Source of the DNA: Bog-473 sp963745175
GTDB taxonomy: Bacteria > Actinomycetota > Acidimicrobiia > Acidimicrobiales > RAAP-2
DNA length: 64,000 nucleotides
Reading direction: 5' to 3'
NCBI GenBank assembly: GCA_963745175.1
Contig: CAVUWK010000006.1
Location: forward strand, 186,001 to 250,000
The position numbers and the translations under genes are program-made. Shown here piece after piece: positions 53,150-62,140 of this stretch. The first letter of the stretch is position 1; the number at the start of each line of letters is the position of its first letter. The notes under the pieces were generated by a model. It had not been told where the DNA came from and did not search any database. It saw only the letters and a program-made list of their open reading frames with translations.

Positions 53150-53192
53150 TGGGAACCAGATACGAAGATGCCCCCGAGACACGAGGAGCATC

Positions 53193-55691
53193 ATGGCTGA
53201 CGCCATTTCCGTGTCGGGCCCGATCAGCGGGACCGACCGAACCATGTCATTCGAGGCGGGGAAACTCGCCCAGCTCGCCGACGGGGCCGTCGTGGCCCGC
53301 ATCGGCGACACCGTCCTGCTGGCCACGGCCACCGCAGCCCGATCGGTACGGGAGGGGACCGACTTCTTCCCCCTGACCGTCGACATCGAGGAGCGGGCGT
53401 ACGCCGCCGGCAAGATCCCCGGCTCGTTCTTCCGCCGGGAGGGCAAGGCCTCGGACCAGGCCATCCTGACCGACCGCCTCATCGACCGCCCGCTGCGCCC
53501 TTCTTTCCCTGAGGGGTTCCGCAACGAGGTGCACGTCGTCGGGACCATCATCGGTGCCGATCAGGTGAACCCGCACGACGTGCTGGCGATCAACGCGTCA
53601 TCGGCGGCGCTGATGCTCTCGGGCATCCCCTTCGACGGCCCCATCGGGGCCGTGCGCGTCGCCTACACGACCGAGGGCGAGTGGATCCCTCACCCGACGT
53701 TCGAGGAGGGCGAGGAGTCGACCTTCGAGCTCGTGGTGGCCGGCCGAGCCCTGACCGAGGAGGCCGACAGCGAGATCGCCATCATGATGGTCGAGGCGGG
53801 CGGGACCGAGAAGTCGTGGTCCTACTACGACGCCGGCGCCCCCAAAGTGACCGAAGAGGTGCTGGCCTCCGGCCTCGAAGCCGCGAAGACGTGGATCCGC
53901 GAGTCCATCAACCTGCAGCGCAGCCTGGTCGAGGCGTACACGGCGGTGCGTGGCCCGATTGAGGCCATCCCGTTCACGACCTTCACCGACTACCAGGACG
54001 ACGTGTGGGCCAGGGTGGAGGCGGTCGGCACCGACCCCATCGCCAAGGCCAACCTCGTGACCAGCAAGGCCGAGCGCAACGCCGCCCTCGATGCCGCCGG
54101 CGAAGAGATCCGGACCGCCCTCGGTGACGAGTTCGCCGACCGGCCGGGCGAGGTCAAGGCGGCCATCCGCTCGCTGACCAAGAAGCTGGTTCGCAAGCGC
54201 ATCGTCGAGGACGGCGTTCGGGTCGACGGCCGGGGCACGGCCGACATCCGACCGCTCTCCGCCGAGATCGACCTGCTCCCGACCGCCCACGGTTCGGCGC
54301 TCTTCCAGCGCGGCGAGACCCAGGTGCTGAACGTCACGACACTGGGCATGCCCCGCATGAACCAGTTGCTCGACACGATCACTCCGGTCGATTCCAAGCG
54401 CTACATGCACCACTACAACTTCCCGCCCTTCTCCACCGGCGAGACCGGGTTCATGCGCGGTCCGAAGCGCCGGGAGATCGGGCATGGGCTGCTGGCCGAG
54501 CGCGCCCTGCTCCCGGTCGTGCCGGGTGCCGAGGAGTTCCCCTACACCCTGCGTGTGGTCTCCGACGTCCTGGCCTCCAACGGGTCGACCTCCATGGCCT
54601 CGGTCTGCGGTTCGACGCTGTCGCTGATGGCCGCCGGGGTCCCGCTCCGGGCCGCCGTGGCGGGGATCGCCATGGGCCTCGTCTACGACGAGGGCACCTA
54701 CGTGACGCTCACCGACATCCTGGGTTCGGAGGACGCCTTCGGCGACATGGACTTCAAGGTGGCGGGCACCGCGGACGCCGTGACGGCGCTCCAGCTCGAC
54801 ACCAAGATCGCCGGCCTCCCGGCCGACGTGCTGGCCAAGGCGCTCCTGCAGGCCAAGGAGGCCCGTCTCACCATTCTGGGCGTCATGGCCGCGACCATCC
54901 CTGAGCCGCGTGACCACGTTGCCAACAGCGCGCCGAAGATCGTCTCCATGGAGATCCCGATCGACAAGATCGGGGAGGTCATCGGCCCCAAGGGCAAGGT
55001 CATCAACACCCTGCAGCAGGAGACCGGTGCGGACATCGCCGTCGACGACGACGGGGTGGTCGGGACGGTCACCATCGGGGCCAAGGACGGCAACGCCGTC
55101 GAGGAGGCGCGCCGGCGGATCTCGCTGATCCTCGACCCGCCCACCGCTGACGTCGGGGCGGTCTACGCCGGCAAGGTGGTGAACATCACCAAGTTCGGTG
55201 CCTTCGTCAACGTGCTGCCGGGCCGGGACGGCTTGTTGCACATCTCGAAGCTGTCCTCGCTGGCCGGGGGCAAGCGCATCAACAACGTCGAGGACGTGCT
55301 GACGTTGGGCCAGGCCGTCGAGGTCCGGGTGGACGACATCGACCCCCAGGGCAAGGTCTCGCTCTCACTGGCCTCCGCGCCCGAGGGCGCCCCGCAGTCC
55401 GGTGGTGCCGGTGACCGCGGCGACCGCAGCGACCGCGGCGACCGGGGTGACCGCGGTGATCGCGGCCGCGGGTCGGCCAACGGTGATGCCGCCCCTTCGT
55501 CGTCGCACTCGTCCTCGGCCGCGACGGCCAAGGGTGACGGGGTGTCCTTCGAGGATGTCTTCGAGGCAGAGCTGGTCGCCGACCTGGGCGACCTGGGGCC
55601 CGGTGCCGCCGAAGGCGGCAACGACCGGGGCGACCGCGGGGATCGCGGCGGCGACCGCCGTCCCTCGCGCGGGCGTTCGCGCCGTCGTTGA
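53193..55691 (+). CDS. pnp: Polyribonucleotide nucleotidyltransferase (PNPase)
   Basis: 832 residues. Two RNase PH-like domains are joined by a helical region. A KH domain (I-G-P-K-G-K-V-I-N-T-L-Q-Q-E-T-G) and an S1 domain (K-F-G-A-F-V-N-V-L-P-G-R-D-G-L-L-H-I-S-K) follow. The C-terminus has R-G-D-R-G-D repeats and a basic end, an extra low-complexity tail that may bind RNA or partners. ACGAGGAGC precedes the ATG at 53193. It degrades RNA 3' to 5' and can polymerise. Confidence 0.95.
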   Translation: MADAISVSGPISGTDRTMSFEAGKLAQLADGAVVARIGDTVLLATATAARSVREGTDFFPLTVDIEERAYAAGKIPGSFFRREGKASDQAILTDRLIDRPLRPSFPEGFRNEVHVVGTIIGADQVNPHDVLAINASSAALMLSGIPFDGPIGAVRVAYTTEGEWIPHPTFEEGEESTFELVVAGRALTEEADSEIAIMMVEAGGTEKSWSYYDAGAPKVTEEVLASGLEAAKTWIRESINLQRSLVEAYTAVRGPIEAIPFTTFTDYQDDVWARVEAVGTDPIAKANLVTSKAERNAALDAAGEEIRTALGDEFADRPGEVKAAIRSLTKKLVRKRIVEDGVRVDGRGTADIRPLSAEIDLLPTAHGSALFQRGETQVLNVTTLGMPRMNQLLDTITPVDSKRYMHHYNFPPFSTGETGFMRGPKRREIGHGLLAERALLPVVPGAEEFPYTLRVVSDVLASNGSTSMASVCGSTLSLMAAGVPLRAAVAGIAMGLVYDEGTYVTLTDILGSEDAFGDMDFKVAGTADAVTALQLDTKIAGLPADVLAKALLQAKEARLTILGVMAATIPEPRDHVANSAPKIVSMEIPIDKIGEVIGPKGKVINTLQQETGADIAVDDDGVVGTVTIGAKDGNAVEEARRRISLILDPPTADVGAVYAGKVVNITKFGAFVNVLPGRDGLLHISKLSSLAGGKRINNVEDVLTLGQAVEVRVDDIDPQGKVSLSLASAPEGAPQSGGAGDRGDRSDRGDRGDRGDRGRGSANGDAAPSSSHSSSAATAKGDGVSFEDVFEAELVADLGDLGPGAAEGGNDRGDRGDRGGDRRPSRGRSRRR
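55410..55468 (+). repeat. GACCGCGG-type tandem coding repeat in pnp
   Basis: A run of imperfect 9-bp units (about GACCGCGGC) codes for D-R-G repeats in the PNPase tail. Length may vary between strains. Confidence 0.7.
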
Positions 55692-56950
55692 TTGAGACGT
55701 CCGTCCTGCCGTGCGGCATCCGCTTGGTCACCGAGACCATGGCGGATGTCCGCTCGGTAGCGGTCGCCTACTGGGTCGGGACCGGCTCGCGTGACGAGCC
55801 CGGCGAACTCGCCGGGGCCTCGCACTTTCTGGAGCACCTCCTCTTCAAGGGCACGGAGCAGCGCTCCGCCGCCGCCATCGCCGAGGAGCTCGACGAGGTT
55901 GGCGGCGACTGCAATGCGTTCACGACGAAGGAGTACACGACCTTCTACGTGCGCCTGCTCTCCGAGCATCTGTCGCTCGGGCTCGACATCCTGAGCGACA
56001 TCATGTGGGCTCCGGCGTTGCGCCCCGATGACATCGAGGCCGAACGAACCGTCATCCTCGACGAGATCCTGATGCACGCCGACGAACCGGCCGACCTCGC
56101 CGCGGAACGGTGGCAGGCGGCGCTCTTCCCGGAACACGCGCTGGGGCGGGACACGCTCGGGACGGCATCGTCCGTCCAGCGGATCACTCGCGACGACATC
56201 CTCGCCTTCTTTCAAGAGCACTACCGCCCCGCCAACATGGTCGTCTCGGTCGCCGGCGACTGCACCCACGATGCGGTTGCGGCGGACCTCGAACGGCGCT
56301 TCGCCGGGTCCTCGGGCGGCGCAGTGCCGCTCCGCACGGCGCCGGGCCCCGACACGGTCGCCCTCGACGTCGTGCGCCGCTCGACCGAGCAGGCGCATGT
56401 GGTCTACGGCATGCGCTCGGTCTCACGCTTCGACGAGCGGCGCTGGGCGCTGGCCGTGCTCAATCACGTACTGGGGGGCGGTCTCTCGAGCCGGCTCTTC
56501 CAGAAGGTGCGTGAGCAGCGCGGGCTGGCCTACTCGGTGTGGTCAGAGAGGGCGGCCTACCAGGACAGCGGCTCCCTGGCCGTGGTGGTGGGCACGGCGC
56601 CCGAGCACGTCGACGAGGTGCTGCGCATCGTGAGCGCGGAGTTCGAACTTCTGGCCGCCGACGGGGTGACCGATCGGGAGCTGGCCGTGGCCAAGGGCAA
56701 CCTGCGCGCCGAGATGCTGCTCTCCGGAGAGGACTCGGGCGCCCGCATGAGCCGCCTCGGTGCTTCGCTGCTCCTGCACGGCGAAGTGCTCTCGGTGGAC
56801 GAGGTGCTGGCCCGTATTGACGGGATCGGGCCGGAGCAGGTGCTGGAGGTGGCAGCCCAGTTGGCCGGCGCGCCGCGCACGATGAGCGCCGTCGGACCAT
56901 TCGACGGAAGCGACTTCGAGTCCCACCTGCCCGCCATGATCGCCCGGTAG
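55688..56950 (+). CDS. M16-family zinc peptidase (processing protease-like)
   Basis: 420 residues. The inverted zinc motif H-x-x-E-H is at residues 46-50 (H-F-L-E-H), and the third ligand is a downstream Glu. The second half is the non-catalytic M16C domain. It resembles mitochondrial-processing-peptidase-like bacterial enzymes that often follow pnp. The TTG start overlaps the pnp stop (TTGA). Its TAG stop begins the dapB -10. Confidence 0.92.
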   Translation: MIETSVLPCGIRLVTETMADVRSVAVAYWVGTGSRDEPGELAGASHFLEHLLFKGTEQRSAAAIAEELDEVGGDCNAFTTKEYTTFYVRLLSEHLSLGLDILSDIMWAPALRPDDIEAERTVILDEILMHADEPADLAAERWQAALFPEHALGRDTLGTASSVQRITRDDILAFFQEHYRPANMVVSVAGDCTHDAVAADLERRFAGSSGGAVPLRTAPGPDTVALDVVRRSTEQAHVVYGMRSVSRFDERRWALAVLNHVLGGGLSSRLFQKVREQRGLAYSVWSERAAYQDSGSLAVVVGTAPEHVDEVLRIVSAEFELLAADGVTDRELAVAKGNLRAEMLLSGEDSGARMSRLGASLLLHGEVLSVDEVLARIDGIGPEQVLEVAAQLAGAPRTMSAVGPFDGSDFESHLPAMIAR

Positions 56951-56953
56951 CCT
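56948..56953 (+). promoter_or_regulatory. Putative -10 hexamer (TAGCCT), dapB
   Basis: TAGCCT uses the M16 gene's TAG stop and ends 7 nt before the dapB ATG. No Shine-Dalgarno sequence is seen. Confidence 0.48.
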
Positions 56954-56960
56954 GCTGGGC

Positions 56961-57746
56961 ATGCAGAAGGTCGGTGTGGTCGGCGCCGGCGGCCGCATGG
57001 GTCTCGAAGTGTGCCACGCCGTCTCGGAGGCCGCGGACCTCGAACTGGTGGCCGCCATCGACCCCGCCCACGTCGGCGACGACGCCTGCGGCCGGACCAT
57101 CGTCGGCGAGATCAACGCGCTCAGCGATCTCGGCGCCGAGGTGGTGGTCGACTTCACGATCGCCGAGGCCGTCCGCCACAACGTGACCCACTACGCCGAA
57201 CAGGGCATCCACGCTGTGATCGGGACGAGCGGGCTGTCCGAGGGCGACATCGCTCGGATGGAGACGCTTTTCTCGGGGAGCGGCGCCAACGCCGTCGTGG
57301 TGCCCAACTTCGCCATCGGCGCCGTGCTGCTCCTCCACCTCTGTCGCATTGCGGCGCCGCACATGGACGGTGTGGAGATCATCGAGTTGCACCATGACGC
57401 CAAGCGCGACGCCCCGTCGGGTACTGCCATGCACACCGCGGCGGCCATCGCGGCGGCGCGGCGCGACGCCGGCAGCGACCCGTTGCCGGCGGACCCCACG
57501 ACCGATTTCGTGCTGCCCGGCGCCCGCGGCGCCGAAGCGCCCGGTGGCGTGCACGTCCACTCGGTTCGGTTGCCCGGCCTCGTGGCCCATGAGGAGGTCA
57601 TCTTCGGCTCGCCGGGCCAGAGCCTGAGCATCCGCCACGACTCCTATGACCGGCGCTCCTTCATGCCCGGCGTGCTCCTGGCGGTCCGGGCCGTGGCCGG
57701 CCGGCCAGGACTCACGGTGGGCCTCGAGGCGTTGCTCGGGCTGTGA
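56961..57746 (+). CDS. dapB: 4-hydroxy-tetrahydrodipicolinate reductase
   Basis: 261 residues. The N-terminal NAD(P)-binding G-A-G-G-R-M-G and the substrate motif E-L-H-H-D-A-K-R-D-A-P-S-G-T-A are intact. It works in lysine and diaminopimelate synthesis, with dapA about 4 kb downstream. The stop overlaps the TetR GTG start (GTGA). Confidence 0.95.
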   Translation: MQKVGVVGAGGRMGLEVCHAVSEAADLELVAAIDPAHVGDDACGRTIVGEINALSDLGAEVVVDFTIAEAVRHNVTHYAEQGIHAVIGTSGLSEGDIARMETLFSGSGANAVVVPNFAIGAVLLLHLCRIAAPHMDGVEIIELHHDAKRDAPSGTAMHTAAAIAAARRDAGSDPLPADPTTDFVLPGARGAEAPGGVHVHSVRLPGLVAHEEVIFGSPGQSLSIRHDSYDRRSFMPGVLLAVRAVAGRPGLTVGLEALLGL

Positions 57747-58303
57747 ACCCCGACGTCCGGGAGCGCCTCCTGCAGGCGACCTACGACTGCGTCGCCCGCT
57801 GGGGCCTGGCCAAGACGACCGTCGAGGATGCGGCCCGCGAGGCGGGTGTCTCCCGGGCGACGGTGTACCGCTACTTCCCGGGGGGACGCGACGAACTGAT
57901 CTCTGCCGTCGTCGGGTGGGAGTTCGCCCGCTTCTTCCGCCGGCTCTATCTGGAGGTCTCCGACGCCGACACCCTGGAGGAGGTCATGGAGCGCGGCCTC
58001 ATGTTCGCCCACCGCGCGCTGGTCGAGCACGAGGTGCTGCAGCGGATCCTCGTCACGGAGCCCGACATCCTGCTGCCCCGGCTGACGACCGAGGCGGACC
58101 AGACCCACACCCTCGTGGCCGCGTTCCTGGCGCCCTACCTCGTGCGTCACGGCATGGCGGAAGGTACGGACCTCGACGCTGCGGCCGACTTCCTGGCCCG
58201 CATGGTGCTCTCCTACATCAGCTCCCCGGGCCGCTGGGACCTGAACGACCCGGATCAGGTCGCGCTGCTCGTCCGGTCCGAGCTCCTGGCCGGCATCAGG
58301 TGA
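57743..58303 (+). CDS. TetR-family transcriptional regulator (dapB-linked)
   Basis: 186 residues. The N-terminal HTH (T-T-V-E-D-A-A-R-E-A-G-V-S-R-A-T-V-Y-R-Y-F) is typical; the C-terminal ligand domain is not recognisable. It is sandwiched between dapB and a rhomboid gene, all with 4-nt overlaps. Its fold and HTH are similar to those of the second TetR at 59233, suggesting a duplicated or paired regulator. Target unknown. Confidence 0.88.
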   Translation: MNPDVRERLLQATYDCVARWGLAKTTVEDAAREAGVSRATVYRYFPGGRDELISAVVGWEFARFFRRLYLEVSDADTLEEVMERGLMFAHRALVEHEVLQRILVTEPDILLPRLTTEADQTHTLVAAFLAPYLVRHGMAEGTDLDAAADFLARMVLSYISSPGRWDLNDPDQVALLVRSELLAGIR

Positions 58304-59184
58304 GCGACCCACAGCTGCAGCCGCAACCGGCGCCACCGCCACCCTGCTACCGCCATCCCGATCGGGCGGCCTCGGTGCTGTGTGCTCATTGCGACCAGCC
58401 AATCTGCACCGACTGCATGATCCAGGCACAGGTGGGCTGGCAGTGCCCTGAGTGCACCTCCCAAGGAGCCAAGCGTTCCCGGTACGTCCCGGCGTTCACT
58501 CACACGAGCCGGAACCGGACCGGCGTCGTCGGAGCGACCAATCCCACGCCGATCGTCATCGCCATCATCGCCATCAACGTGGTGGTGTTCTTCCTCGAGG
58601 GGTTCGGCACCAATGCCCGCGTCATCGACCGCTACGCCATGTGGCCCGCGGCCGTGCACCTGGAGAACCAGTACTACCGGGCCTTCACGGCCATGTGGCT
58701 GCACGCCAACTTCACCCACATCTTCTTCAACATGATCGCCCTGCTCATCGTCGGTCCCGCCCTCGAGGTGCTGCTGGGCAAGGTGCGCTTCCTGGTGCTC
58801 TATCTGCTGGCCGGGCTCGGTGGGAGCGTCGGCTCCTACATCCTCAGCCAGCCCAACGTCGCCGGGATCGGGGCCTCGGGCGCCATCATGGGCGTCCTGG
58901 GGGCCTACGTGGTGATCGGGTTGCGCCGCCGGCTGCCGGTGGCGCCGGTGGTCATACTGCTGGCCATCAACTTCGTCATCGGCTTCACCGGGGACATCGA
59001 CTGGCGGGCCCACCTCGGAGGCCTGGTGACCGGGTGTGTCCTGGCCTTCGTCTACGACTACGCCGGCGAACTGCGGGACCGGAACACCGCAACGATCCTC
59101 ACGGTCGGGGGGAGCGTGGCCGTGCTCGCCGTCCTGGCCCTGCTCATCACCTCCATCGCCCCGGGGCACTTCAACCTCAGTTGA
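58300..59184 (+). CDS. Rhomboid-family intramembrane serine protease with N-terminal zinc finger
   Basis: 294 residues. A B-box-type zinc finger is in the first 50 residues (C-Y-R-H-P-D-R, C-A-H-C, C-T-D-C, C-P-E-C). Six or seven membrane segments then form the rhomboid core: G-A-S-G with catalytic Ser193 and H-L-G-G with His238, plus H-A-N-F-T-H. The zinc-finger form is common in Actinobacteria. GTG start at 58300. Confidence 0.9.
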   Translation: MSDPQLQPQPAPPPPCYRHPDRAASVLCAHCDQPICTDCMIQAQVGWQCPECTSQGAKRSRYVPAFTHTSRNRTGVVGATNPTPIVIAIIAINVVVFFLEGFGTNARVIDRYAMWPAAVHLENQYYRAFTAMWLHANFTHIFFNMIALLIVGPALEVLLGKVRFLVLYLLAGLGGSVGSYILSQPNVAGIGASGAIMGVLGAYVVIGLRRRLPVAPVVILLAINFVIGFTGDIDWRAHLGGLVTGCVLAFVYDYAGELRDRNTATILTVGGSVAVLAVLALLITSIAPGHFNLS

Positions 59185-59195
59185 CGCGCGGTTGG

Positions 59196-59223
59196 TTGAC
59201 AGTGAGACAAAAATCGCCATACT
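59196..59223 (+). promoter_or_regulatory. Promoter with overlapping dyad, TetR-diiron operon
   Basis: TTGACA (59196-59201) and CATACT (59218-59223) are 16 bp apart. The second ends 9 nt before the GTG at 59233, so the transcript is nearly leaderless. TTGACAGT and ACTGTTTCAA (59221-59230) form an imperfect dyad over the promoter. TetR autorepression is a natural reading. Confidence 0.6.
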
Positions 59224-59232
59224 GTTTCAAGA

Positions 59233-60021
59233 GTGGAAGCAGCCGCCACACGACCTGAAGCAGCGACAGCTGTCACGACGGGCGCCCCGACCGCGGGGCG
59301 CGACAGCGTCGTGCGGCACCTCGGGGCGGACGACCGCTCCTCGACCCGGGTCCGTCTCGTCGACGGGGCGCTCCGCTGCCTGGCCCGCCAAGGGATCGCC
59401 AAGACGACGGTGGACGACATCGCCCGGGCCGCCGGGCTGTCGCGGGCGACCGCCTACCGGACCTTCCCCCGGGGCAAGGACGGGATCCTGGCCGGCGTCG
59501 TCGAGACGGAGCTCGCCCGGCTCTTCTCGTCTCTGGCCGTCGCCATGGGCGAGGCCGGCGATCTCGAGGACGTGCTGGTGGCCGGCATGGTCGAGTCGGC
59601 CCGCTGGCTGCGCGGGCACGAGGCGCTCGCCTACCTGTTGGAGCACGAGCCCGGCGTCGTCCTGCCGTACGTCACCTTCGCCGGCTTCGATGAGGTGATG
59701 CGGGTGGCGAGCGACCTCGCCGCCCCGTTCTTCGCCCGCTGGCTCGAGCCCGAGCAGGCCTCCCGCGCCGCGGAGTGGGCCGTGCGCATCGTCATGGCCT
59801 ACTGCTCCGACCCGTCGCCGCACGCCGATCTCACCGACCCGGCCGACACCCGGGCCCTCGTGCGCACGTTCGTCCTGCCGGGCATCCTCGCCCTGCGCCG
59901 GGACGCGGCAAGCGACTCTCCCCGTCTCAATCCGACTTCCAGTTCCAGTTCCAGTTCCAGTTCCACCACCAACCCAAGACCGAGTTCCACCAGACCGACC
60001 ACCAAGGGGGCGGCACAATGA
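59233..60021 (+). CDS. TetR-family transcriptional regulator (diiron operon)
   Basis: 262 residues. A 35-residue polar N-terminal extension precedes the HTH (T-T-V-D-D-I-A-R-A-A-G-L-S-R-A-T-A-Y-R-T-F). The C-terminal about 35 residues are a serine/threonine-rich tail encoded partly by an AGTTCC hexamer repeat. GTG start at 59233. The stop overlaps the diiron gene ATG (ATGA). Confidence 0.88.
   Translation: MEAAATRPEAATAVTTGAPTAGRDSVVRHLGADDRSSTRVRLVDGALRCLARQGIAKTTVDDIARAAGLSRATAYRTFPRGKDGILAGVVETELARLFSSLAVAMGEAGDLEDVLVAGMVESARWLRGHEALAYLLEHEPGVVLPYVTFAGFDEVMRVASDLAAPFFARWLEPEQASRAAEWAVRIVMAYCSDPSPHADLTDPADTRALVRTFVLPGILALRRDAASDSPRLNPTSSSSSSSSSTTNPRPSSTRPTTKGAAQ
59941..59964 (+). repeat. 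AGTTCC hexanucleotide tandem repeat x4 in the TetR tail
   Basis: Four exact AGTTCC copies preceded by a near copy (ACTTCC) code for Ser-Ser pairs near the C-terminus. Being 6-bp units they keep the frame if copy number changes. Confidence 0.85.
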
Positions 60022-61175
60022 CCACACTCGACGAGAACACCGACCAGCTGAAGTCCAACCTCGACCTGATCGGCCGGGAGAACATCAACGACCTCGAGGC
60101 CGTCCTGAACCTCGTCGGCAAGTACGACGTGGAGGGGTTCCACCGTGTCCCCGACAACTGCCCGGCCGAGTTCACCTGGGACTACCAGAAGGGTGCCAAG
60201 CCCCAGCTCGACAAGCTCTACGAGAAGGCCAAGAAGGCGCAGTGGAACGGGCAGACCGATCTCGACTGGTCGATCGAGGTCGACCAGGAGCGCGTGGTCA
60301 TCGCCAACGCCGAGGCCAACCCGGCCCAGGCGCAGTGGGACGAGGCGGCCCTCGCCGGCACGGTCCTCGAGAAATGGGACGACAAGCGTTTCATACAATT
60401 CGGGATCGAGAACCAGAACTGGCTGCTGTCGCAGTTCATGCACGGTGAGCAGGGGGCGCTGCTCTGCACGGCGAAGATCGTCGAGACCGTCCCGTGGATC
60501 GATGCCAAGTACTACGCCGCCACGCAGGTGATGGACGAGGCCCGCCACGTCGAGGTCTTCTCCAAGTACCTCGACGAGAAGCTCTCCGGCCACTACCCGA
60601 TGAACGCCCACCTCGGCCTGCTGCTCGACGACATCGTCTCGGACTCCCGGTGGGACATGACGTATCTCGGCATGCAGATCATGGTCGAAGGCCTCGCGCT
60701 GGCCGCCTTCGGTTTCATCCACATGATGACGACCGAGCCGCTCCTCAAGAAGCTGTTGCGCTACGTCATGGCCGACGAGGCCCGCCACGTCGCCTTCGGG
60801 GTGCTCAGCCTGCAGGAGTACTACAAGGAGCTCAGCGCGGCCGAGCTCAGGGAGCGACAGGAGTTCGCGTTCGAGGCGGCCATCCGCATGAAGGACCGCA
60901 TGGCCATGCAGGAGGTATGGGAGCGCATGGAGGTACCCACCGCAGACGTGATGAAGATCATGCAGTCCGGGCCCGAGCGCGACGACTTCCAGATCCTGCT
61001 GTTCTCCAAGATCGTTCCCAACCTCAAGAAGCTGGGCCTGCTCGATGCGGCCGACGGCTGGTTGCGGACCAAGTTCACCGAAATGGGCGCGATCGCGTTT
61101 GAGAACCTGACCGACTCCACGCAAGAGGAAGATGCCTTCGCCGACGGCTCGCCGGCGGACCGCCAGGTCGCCTAG
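60018..61175 (+). CDS. Ferritin-like diiron-carboxylate protein, putative oxidase/oxygenase
   Basis: 385 residues, mostly helical. A complete diiron site is visible: Glu144 (H-G-E-Q), Glu174-x2-His177 (D-E-A-R-H), Glu224 (V-E-G), and Glu254-x2-His257 (second D-E-A-R-H). The arrangement matches R2-like and AurF-like enzymes and a group of uncharacterised actinobacterial ferritin-like proteins. Substrate unknown; hydrophobic helices near the site would allow a lipid-like substrate. AAGGGGG precedes the ATG at 60018. It is coupled to the TetR gene and is the only other gene of that operon before dapA. Confidence 0.85.
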   Translation: MTTLDENTDQLKSNLDLIGRENINDLEAVLNLVGKYDVEGFHRVPDNCPAEFTWDYQKGAKPQLDKLYEKAKKAQWNGQTDLDWSIEVDQERVVIANAEANPAQAQWDEAALAGTVLEKWDDKRFIQFGIENQNWLLSQFMHGEQGALLCTAKIVETVPWIDAKYYAATQVMDEARHVEVFSKYLDEKLSGHYPMNAHLGLLLDDIVSDSRWDMTYLGMQIMVEGLALAAFGFIHMMTTEPLLKKLLRYVMADEARHVAFGVLSLQEYYKELSAAELRERQEFAFEAAIRMKDRMAMQEVWERMEVPTADVMKIMQSGPERDDFQILLFSKIVPNLKKLGLLDAADGWLRTKFTEMGAIAFENLTDSTQEEDAFADGSPADRQVA

Positions 61176-61192
61176 GCGCCACGCATCGCTGG

Positions 61193-61198
61193 TAGCGT
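61193..61198 (+). promoter_or_regulatory. Putative -10 hexamer (TAGCGT), dapA
   Basis: TAGCGT ends 9 nt before the dapA ATG. A GAGGGGG tract in between could also act as a ribosome-binding site. Confidence 0.42.
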
Positions 61199-61207
61199 GA
61201 GGGGGCG

Positions 61208-62140
61208 ATGAGCCCCGTGCAGCCGGACTCGCCCCGCTTCGGGCGGGTGGTCACCGCCATGGTGACCCCGTTCGGCGACGACGGCGAGCTGGACCTGCCC
61301 GCCGCGGTCGAGCTGGCCCGCTGGCTGGCCTCGCACGGCAGCGACGGGCTCGTGCTCAGCGGCTCCACCGGCGAGAGTTCGGTGCTGAACGACGAGGAGA
61401 AGGTCGACCTCTGGCGCGCCGTGGCCGAGGCCGTGACGATCCCGGTCATCGCCGGCACGGGCTCCAACGACACGGCCCACTCGGTGGCCATCACGAAGCG
61501 CGCGACGGAGTGCGGTGTCGACGGCGTGCTCGTGGTGACGCCGTACTACAACCGGCCGTCGCAGGCGGGGCTCTTCGAGCACTTCCGGGCGGTGGCCGAG
61601 GCGGCGGGGGACCTTCCCGTCATGCTCTACGACATCCCCATCAGGGCCGGACGGCGGATCGACACGGCCACGATGCTCCGCTTGGCCCGGGACGTGCCGG
61701 CCATCGTGGGCCTCAAGGACGCGGCGGGCGACCCGCCCACGACCGCGCACCTGGCCGCGCAGGTGCCCCCGGGCTTCGAGATCTACAGCGGTGATGACGT
61801 CATGACGCTGCCCCTCATGTCGGTCGGGGCGGTCGGGGTGATCAGCGTGGCCGCGCACTGGGTGGGGCCGCAGCTCCGCAAGGTCGTCGACGCCTTCTTG
61901 GCGGGCGATCTCGCCACCGCCATCGCCGGCAACGCCGAGCTGCTCGACTCCTTCGACTTCGAGTCCTCGCCCGAGTTCCCGAACCCGCTGCCGGCCAAGG
62001 CCATGCTGCGGGCGCTGGGTTTGCGCGTTGGCCAGTGCCGCTTGCCGATGGGGGCGTCCACCCCCGAGCTCGATGCCCAGGCCCAGAAGATCATGGCCGC
62101 CGTCGGTCCACCAGCGGCCTCGGGCGCCCCGCTTGGCTGA
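61208..62140 (+). CDS. dapA: 4-hydroxy-tetrahydrodipicolinate synthase
   Basis: 310 residues. The Schiff-base lysine is predicted at Lys170 in V-G-L-K-D-A-A-G, and the G-S-T-G-E motif and V-V-T-P-Y-Y-N are intact. It condenses pyruvate with aspartate semialdehyde for lysine and DAP. The 3' end overlaps the rnj TTG start by 8 nt. Confidence 0.95.
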   Translation: MSPVQPDSPRFGRVVTAMVTPFGDDGELDLPAAVELARWLASHGSDGLVLSGSTGESSVLNDEEKVDLWRAVAEAVTIPVIAGTGSNDTAHSVAITKRATECGVDGVLVVTPYYNRPSQAGLFEHFRAVAEAAGDLPVMLYDIPIRAGRRIDTATMLRLARDVPAIVGLKDAAGDPPTTAHLAAQVPPGFEIYSGDDVMTLPLMSVGAVGVISVAAHWVGPQLRKVVDAFLAGDLATAIAGNAELLDSFDFESSPEFPNPLPAKAMLRALGLRVGQCRLPMGASTPELDAQAQKIMAAVGPPAASGAPLG

